Shown here: one piece after another, positions 58,371 through 64,000 of the stretch
How the letters are laid out: every line of letters starts with the position of its first letter
Numbering within the stretch: position 1 is the stretch's first letter
The notes under the pieces: model-generated
What the model was told of the DNA's origin: nothing
The model's database searches: none
What the model saw: only the letters and a program-made list of their open reading frames with translations
Position numbers and translations under genes: made by a program
From: Ulota crispa
Taxonomy: Eukaryota > Streptophyta > Bryopsida > Orthotrichales > Orthotrichaceae
Assembly (NCBI GenBank): GCA_963920765.1
Contig: OY987243.1
Span: 22,563,419 to 22,627,418 of the forward strand
Direction of reading: 5' to 3'
Length of the DNA: 64,000 nucleotides

Positions 58371-58570
58371 NNNNNNNNNNNNNNNNNNNNNNNNNNNNNN
58401 NNNNNNNNNNNNNNNNNNNNNNNNNNNNNNNNNNNNNNNNNNNNNNNNNNNNNNNNNNNNNNNNNNNNNNNNNNNNNNNNNNNNNNNNNNNNNNNNNNNN
58501 NNNNNNNNNNNNNNNNNNNNNNNNNNNNNNNNNNNNNNNNNNNNNNNNNNNNNNNNNNNNNNNNNNNNNN
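58371..58570. other. Assembly gap, 200 N
   Basis: Exactly 200 unknown bases separate the bacterial ATPase fragment from plant inverted-repeat sequence. The round length suggests a placeholder rather than a measured distance. Confidence 0.98.
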
Positions 58571-59405
58571 GCCTGAAATCTCATTTGTCCCCCGAGGGGA
58601 CACTCAAGGATTTAGGGGTCAAAGAGGTTGCAATGTGATTTTAATGAGGCTAGGCTGTAATATTAAGGTGATATTAAAAAGGTTAAGAGGTGATATTAAA
58701 GGCTATGTTATTAAAGAGATTAGTGTTGGCACTAGTCATAATACTAAATTTTAAATTACCTCTATAATATCACATCCTACCCTCGTTAATATCACATCCT
58801 AACCTTTTTAATATCACAATACTATCACAACCTAGCCTCATTAATATCACATTGCAACCTCTTTAATATCACATCTTGATTTTGTGTTTTATTGTAGATA
58901 CATTCATATTGACCTTTGTAATATGACATCTTGACCTCTGTAATATCACATTTCCAATCTTTGTGACATTACCACATACATACAATTTGAAAACTTCCTA
59001 AACTTTTTATCAAGTAGTTTGTGAAGCTTTGCAAGGGTGATAACTTTGTAGATTGTGGTGCTTGGTAATTCTTGCTCTTGATGTAGATTTTTGCTTAGAG
59101 AGAAATGCAATTATGTGTTTCTTCTCTCTCAAGTGGTCCTTCTTGTATCCAAAGTAACTCACCCACAACGCCAAACAATGTGGGAGAAACCCCCACTCTT
59201 CTTTACAAGTTGTTATGTGAATAGAGCTGGCGGAGTGTACTGCGCGTAACACATAACGCAAGACACAGGATGCAAGTGTCTGAGAAGGGCCGTACTGCGC
59301 AAGACGCAGCGGCTTGACAGGCAACGGGGTCGTGTTCGGGCAACCAAGGCCCATGCCTGGCCCAAGGTGCCACGTCGGTTGGGCCCCACTTTCTAGGGCA
59401 ACATT
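58571..59405 (-). repeat. Right arm of the inverted repeat, distal part
   Basis: Reverse complement of 49,240-50,080. Its first ~59 bases duplicate 50,714-50,775. It ends at 'ttgccctagaaagtgg' (reverse), where the two arms' flanks diverge. The mirrored 20-bp unit array lies at about 58,620-58,945. Confidence 0.9.
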
Positions 59406-59621
59406 TAACGTCCTGCCAGTGTAACACGGTTTTCTGTGATAATGTTACGGCTACTGAAAAAGGTTTTGGGATAACTTTGTCCTGATTTTTTAATGAAATT
59501 ATGGGGTGATGGTTGAACTAAATTCTCCAAAGTTATGACCCTCGCAAAGCTCCACAAACTACTTGATAAAAATTTGAGTAAGTCTTCATAACTTATGTAT
59601 GGGATAATGTCACAAGATTGA

Positions 59622-59830
59622 TGTGTGATACTAAAGAGGGAGGGTGTGATACTAAAGAGGGAGGGTGTGACATTAAAGAGGGAGTGTGTGATATTAAAGA
59701 GGGAGGGTGTGATATTAAAGAGGGAGGGTGTGATATTAAAGAGATAATTTAGATTTTTGTAGTATGATTAACAATAACACCAACATCTTTAATGTCACAC
59801 CCTCCCTCTTTAGTATCACAATCTCCCTCT
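59622..59830 (+). repeat. 20-bp tandem array with inverted end
   Basis: Six direct units of GTGTGATATTAAAGAGGGAG form (59,622-59,743), a 45-base spacer, then two units in reverse orientation (59,790-59,830), so the array folds back on itself. It is related to the more degenerate arrays in the inverted-repeat arms. The preceding sequence 'cacaaactacttgataaaa' is also shared with them. Confidence 0.85.
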
Positions 59831-59880
59831 AGAAGAGAGCTACAAGATCACTTGATAACTTTTGTAACGAGAGGCCATAA

Positions 59881-60276
59881 GAGCACCTCCAGCCTTGCTC
59901 GCCAAACGACAAAGCATCGGACCCGAGCCTACGAGGACTCAAAATCCTGGTCTAGCGCAGGCTTGCCACACGCGAAACAAAGGCCAGGCTCCTCAAATTT
60001 CTCCTCCGAGATTGCAATTTTTAGTGTCTTTTGTAATTCTTAGCATGCTTGATTTTCGCAGCTTTGCAAGCTGTGGCTTAATATAATTTGTTTGTAGTTC
60101 CTAAAGAGCAGGAAGGTCATCACAAGTGCTTATTTTAATCCTGCTTTTAAGCCTTGGCGTGCGTGTTTGGGGAGGAACGTTGGCTCTCTAGACCGGAGCT
60201 GCTCTCTTCAAAACAAGAAGCGCTCTCCAAGCCCTGCTTGGCGTGCACCGTGTGACGTGAAAAGCTGGAGAAGCTC
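59881..60276. mobile_element. Tourist-like (PIF/Harbinger) MITE, 396 bp
   Basis: Ends GAGCACCTCCAGCC and GCTGGAGAAGCTC are inverted repeats, flanked by TAA on both sides (59,878-59,880 and 60,277-60,279). GAGC.(T/C)CTCCAGC termini with a 3-bp TAA duplication fit common plant Tourist/PIF MITEs. The interior is GC-richer than its surroundings. Confidence 0.7.
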
Positions 60277-60984
60277 TAACTAATTTAAGTTTTCAACCAC
60301 CTTTAGAGGTGGGTGATGAAGTTATCATGCCTTATAACTTCAAAAAATGATTGAATTGTGAGTTGGACCCAACCAAACTTGTCTAGTGAAAAATAGCCAA
60401 ATTTGACACCCACTATTTAGGGTGCTCTTACCAAAACTTTTACTCCCAAGTATCATTGATGGATAACCTTTACTTTTACTTTCTTTTCCTTTCCTCTTTA
60501 TAAATTTGGGTCATTCTCACAAAGTTTTGCTGGCAAGTAGGGTGGACGGAGGCCTTGTGAACTTATTGGGGGGGGGGACTTGTCCAGGCCGTAGTGCAGT
60601 ACTGGTGATGAGGCCAGTCAAGGGACAGGGGTGAGTGGATGATTCATGTTCTGTTCTGTCAACAAATAAGTTACCGTGATCATCACTTTAGAGTCCAGGC
60701 TCAGGGGGGGGTTGGGAGGGTATAATTCCTTTAGGGCTGCAGGACCAGATGGGTATATTTGAGTAACAAGAATATGAGTCATATGACCGTGGCCTCTCAT
60801 GTGTGTGAACCCCTGACTTCTGCAGCAAAAGTTAACCAGCAAATCTTACTTGTGCAATAGGAAGTCCGTCACATGAATTGGCAAAAAAACCGGTTGAAAT
60901 TTGAATCTACTGGATAAAGATTGCAGATTTATGAAAAACATGTAGTTGTTGTAAATTTTCGTAGGCAATATCCGGTGCGTGCAC

Positions 60985-61308
60985 TCAGAGCAGCTTCACA
61001 TTATGGTCAAAGGTGGCTATCAATTTCCACCAATCATATTATAAGCCTCTTGACACACAATAGAGGTCAAAGTCCAAAATCCCCCATCCATCGTACTGTC
61101 TGCATGGTAACACTTTATCATGCAAATCAACTACATCTCAAAGGGAAGTTTGGGTTTAGCAAAATTGAAGACCCAAACTATGGTCGTAAGGTCGTGAGTT
61201 TCAACATTTACTACCTATTTGCAACCCATTTTCTTGGCCTCTCAACAAAGTTTGACCACTCAATCCCACGACCCCTTGATTTAGTTGGCCATTGTATGAA
61301 GCGGTCCT
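60985..61308. mobile_element. Inverted-repeat element, AGGGCCACTTCA family (copy 2)
   Basis: Counterpart of 3,411-3,764, with ends 'agagcagcttcacattatgg' and 'ccattgtatgaagcggtcct'. It was present before the block duplicated. Confidence 0.5.
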
Positions 61309-62218
61309 TGATTGAAAATGAGAAATGCTAGGTTTTCTATCAATGAAGCTCAATATCCCTTGGACACTATTCTTGAACAAAGAGGATGGTAGAATTATTG
61401 GGTTTTGTTCCAATGGAATTTGCAAGGAAAGAATTGTGCTATTGTGTCTATTTCCAATGTAAATGATAAGTGTATCAACACCAAAAAATAACAAAATGGA
61501 CACAAAATTGAGTTGGAGCTAGATCCAATGAAGTGTCTTTGTTCTGGATATTGAATCTGGGAGTAGGGAAAATCATGTTTTCTTTGCAAAGCTTTTTTGG
61601 TTTTTTTTCAATACGTCCTACACTTCACACACTAATGGTTCAACTCCGCCATGGTGGGCGTAACCAAGGCGCCAAAGATCAAAGAAAGAAAGGATTTCTT
61701 TTGTTAGAGGAGCAATTGTTGATATAGATAGGAGTAATTGACTAGCTTGGCCCACCTTCACGTCATTGATTCTTGTTACATCTTGGTTGGATATAGTTGT
61801 TTTTGATATGGTGTAGCAAATATGGCTCATACTAAGATAGTGTGCTCTAATTGCGACCCATTTGTGTAAAGCATTCTATATGTAGCTCAAGAATGGACAT
61901 GAAGTGGTCATTGAATGGGCCTCATAAAAAATAATGTGCATTTTATTGCAAGAGTCAATCATACTCCTATATTTCTCCTCATCTCTTTACAAGTTGCAAG
62001 GGAACAATTTATGAGAGACCAATCTTCTAATAAAAGTAGTCACATGGTTGAAAAAATAAGCGCTTACTTTCTCAAGCATACTTGGATGTACTTCATGTGT
62101 TTCACACAATTCTTGCACTAAGTAGTTGAAGTGATACATAATACACATTTAAAATGTTGGCACTCTTAGAAAACATTCACACCAAGTGTGACAAAAACAC
62201 AATCTCAATGAGTTTTAA

Positions 62219-63114
62219 CCCTTTAAGGATCACACCCATTTTCACAAAATCCACTGAAAACAGGGGTTGTAAGCTTAGATTTGGAATTAACTCAAATATG
62301 GACCCATATTCAATAATCCAACCATACAAATGGGAAGTGCACCTTGTTTATTGTAAAGCACCAAAATTTCAACTAGATATACTGTTGGAGGTGAAACATT
62401 ATAATGATTGAGTGAGCCATATGCAGAAAATCTCTAGTGTTTCATTCTTGTATAGTTTTGAATGATAACGCTTCATGCAAGCTTTGATTGAAAAGAGCTT
62501 TACATTTCTAAAAAGCAGGGTTTCCCACCTTTCCAACAAGACTAGTTTCATACAAAATAAACAAAAATAGCAATAATAAGGTGTAGCTAAGTGGACAAAA
62601 AGGGTCAAAAACCCCACTTTCTTTGCTACCCTAAAATGGTTCTACAAGAAATTTGATAATTATTTGGAAAATCCAATTGTTGAAAACAATCAAGAATTGG
62701 CCTTAAATGTAGGATGACAAATTTTAAAACCAAAATGACAACAACATTTCAGTAGATTTTCAAATACTACAATTACATTACTACCGTATATGAAAACAAT
62801 ACAAGCATATTTCTTAAGCAATTTGAAATTTTTTAGAATCGTGCAATTGAAATTTGACATTCTTCTTGCATACTTGATGCATTGTGTTGTTGCTTTGATC
62901 CATCGTTGACAAAAAATGGATAAGTATTTTGAAGCCATTCCGTATAAACACCATTATTTGTCAACTCACATACCCAATTGCATTATTATTTTTTTAGATG
63001 GATGCAATATCACATGAGTTCTTCAAGACCAAATTCCAAATTAGTGAACAATTTCAACCTACATGCCAAAGACCACTCCCAACGACCAAAATATGGTTGC
63101 GTGGTCCTTAAAGG
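62219..63114 (-). mobile_element. TTAA-flanked element (896 bp), type CCCTTTAAGG
   Basis: Bounded by TTAA at 62,215-62,218 and 63,115-63,118, ends CCCTTTAAGGATC and GGTCCTTAAAGG. Homologous, in reverse, to 9,129-10,036. It occupies the same position in the duplicated block as the unrelated element at 4,665. Confidence 0.8.
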
Positions 63115-63384
63115 TTAACTCACAACCCATGCGAGGATAAACAAACCCCCAACAGTTGAAAGCCTGTTCAAACAAAAATGGAATAAACAACTTTCAAGAG
63201 GTGCACATGGAACTATAAAAACCCCACCCTCCCCATGGGGTTTAAATGCACTCACTACTTCCTTCCCAAATCTCAGGGCGGCCCTGGTTTTTCTCCCAAG
63301 GGGGTTTTTCACTAGTAGTTCCTTCCATTATTAGAATATTTTGAAGATTACAGTTCCATGGGAATAAGTTACAACCCTTGCAAA

Positions 63385-63698
63385 TCTACACTAATAATAG
63401 GTTTGGTTCCATTAGTTGGGTAGTTGGGTGTTTATAATAGAATAAAATCTCTATTAGTTAAGTAGTTGGGTGTTGCTCCAAGAAAATGAAGTGGCGGTTA
63501 TGTGGCAATTATTCTTATGGGGTGGTTGCCTGGAGGAGGCAAAGCGTGTAGGTAGGCATAGTACAGGTAAGGTCATTGTAACCGAAAGGAGAAGAATCTT
63601 GAAGAAGGTGATTATGAGGAAGGTCATGTTAATTTTTTTGCAAGGATCCCCTCCTGTGATGGCCCTCCACCGGAATGGCGGGTACAAGGGTCCACTAG
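63385..63698 (+). mobile_element. Short non-autonomous Helitron (314 bp)
   Basis: Starts TCTACACTAATAATAGG and ends GGGTACAAGGGTCCACTAG (CTRR type), with a short GC stem (CCACC...GGCGG, one mismatch) just before the end. It sits between A and T with no target duplication. Copy 1 at 5,911-5,918 reads aaa|ttta uninterrupted, the exact empty site. The enclosed 77-residue frames on both strands are incidental. Confidence 0.85.
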
Positions 63699-64000
63699 TT
63701 TAAGATATAACCCATCAGCCAAATAATATGCCACATTGTATTTAGGGTAAAATTAGACCTTTTGATTTAAAAATGAGATGAGAATATGAAATCTAAACCT
63801 CATAAGTTTCATATTACAGTGTACCTTAGGAGTTGAGAACATTTAAAAAAAACTTAAGTACAGTGGCCTCACAAAAACATTGTCGCCCCCTCTTGTTGCA
63901 TTCAAAGAAGTTTGCACAATACAAAACCTAATTGACATTTCATTCTCATATTGATGCTATCTGATCCTCATGCAATCCCAAACAAGTACACCAAATTTGA

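Larger units (their letters stand above)
60430..63862 (+). repeat. Duplicated block, copy 2, segment B
   Basis: Matches 2,861-6,075 in the same orientation. It differs by the occupant of the TTAA site at 62,215 and by a Helitron at 63,385. Small frames such as 61,201-61,589 on the minus strand recur in copy 1 with substitutions and no obvious constraint. Confidence 0.85.

Noticed and set aside
59622..59830. Regularly spaced 20-bp units as a CRISPR array
   Set aside because: Units abut without unique spacers and invert at the end.

Overview
The host DNA is AT-rich, gene-poor and full of small transposons. It carries one recognisable plant transcription-factor locus: a GT-2-like trihelix gene at 24.2-26.2 kb, followed immediately by a split B3 DNA-binding domain whose second exon lies at 28.5-29.0 kb. 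Both families are plant-type, so the window is from a land plant. I cannot place it more precisely; nothing decides between seed plant, fern, lycophyte or bryophyte. No rRNA, convincing tRNA, CRISPR array or retrotransposon polymerase was seen.

Layout: 1-6.1 kb is a repeat-bearing block that recurs, diverged and in the same orientation, as 46.8-48.8 kb plus 60.4-63.9 kb. The second copy is split by an 11.6-kb insertion. From 6 to 22 kb and from 29 to 46 kb there are no supportable genes, but there are many non-autonomous DNA elements. The most striking are twelve elements of about 0.9-1.0 kb bounded by inverted termini of the type TTAACCCCTAAAGGACCA ... TGGTCCTTTAGGGGTTAA. They are flanked by TTAA on both sides, and in one case a related empty site has a single TTAA. 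This is a piggyBac/Kolobok-like insertion signature. Several are mosaics of shared half-elements. Other elements with readable target-site duplications are three MULE-like MITEs, a CACTA mini-element, a pogo/Emigrant-like MITE, a Tourist-like MITE and a short Helitron whose empty site is in the other copy of the duplicated block.

From about 50,776 to 58,370 the sequence changes abruptly to GC-rich, tightly packed, intronless bacterial DNA: a truncated Gfo/Idh/MocA dehydrogenase, lexA, a small membrane protein, a THUMP-like SAM methyltransferase, an MFS permease, a Ca2+/H+ exchanger, topoisomerase IB and a truncated copper-type P1B ATPase. One end meets plant DNA through a short shared sequence and the other ends in 200 N. 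Four reading-frame breaks are explained by single extra bases, three of them in C/G homopolymers. The segment sits inside one arm of a plant inverted repeat and is flanked by about 60 bp present on both sides. I read it as bacterial sequence placed in a plant scaffold by assembly or gap filling, not as horizontal transfer, although only reads across the junction can settle that.

The bacterial genes form small same-strand groups: lexA with the small membrane gene, methyltransferase with permease (GTGA overlap), and topoisomerase with ATPase. The plant locus looks like two transcription-factor genes fused at a breakpoint, with the second trihelix cut off and the B3 gene lacking its start.
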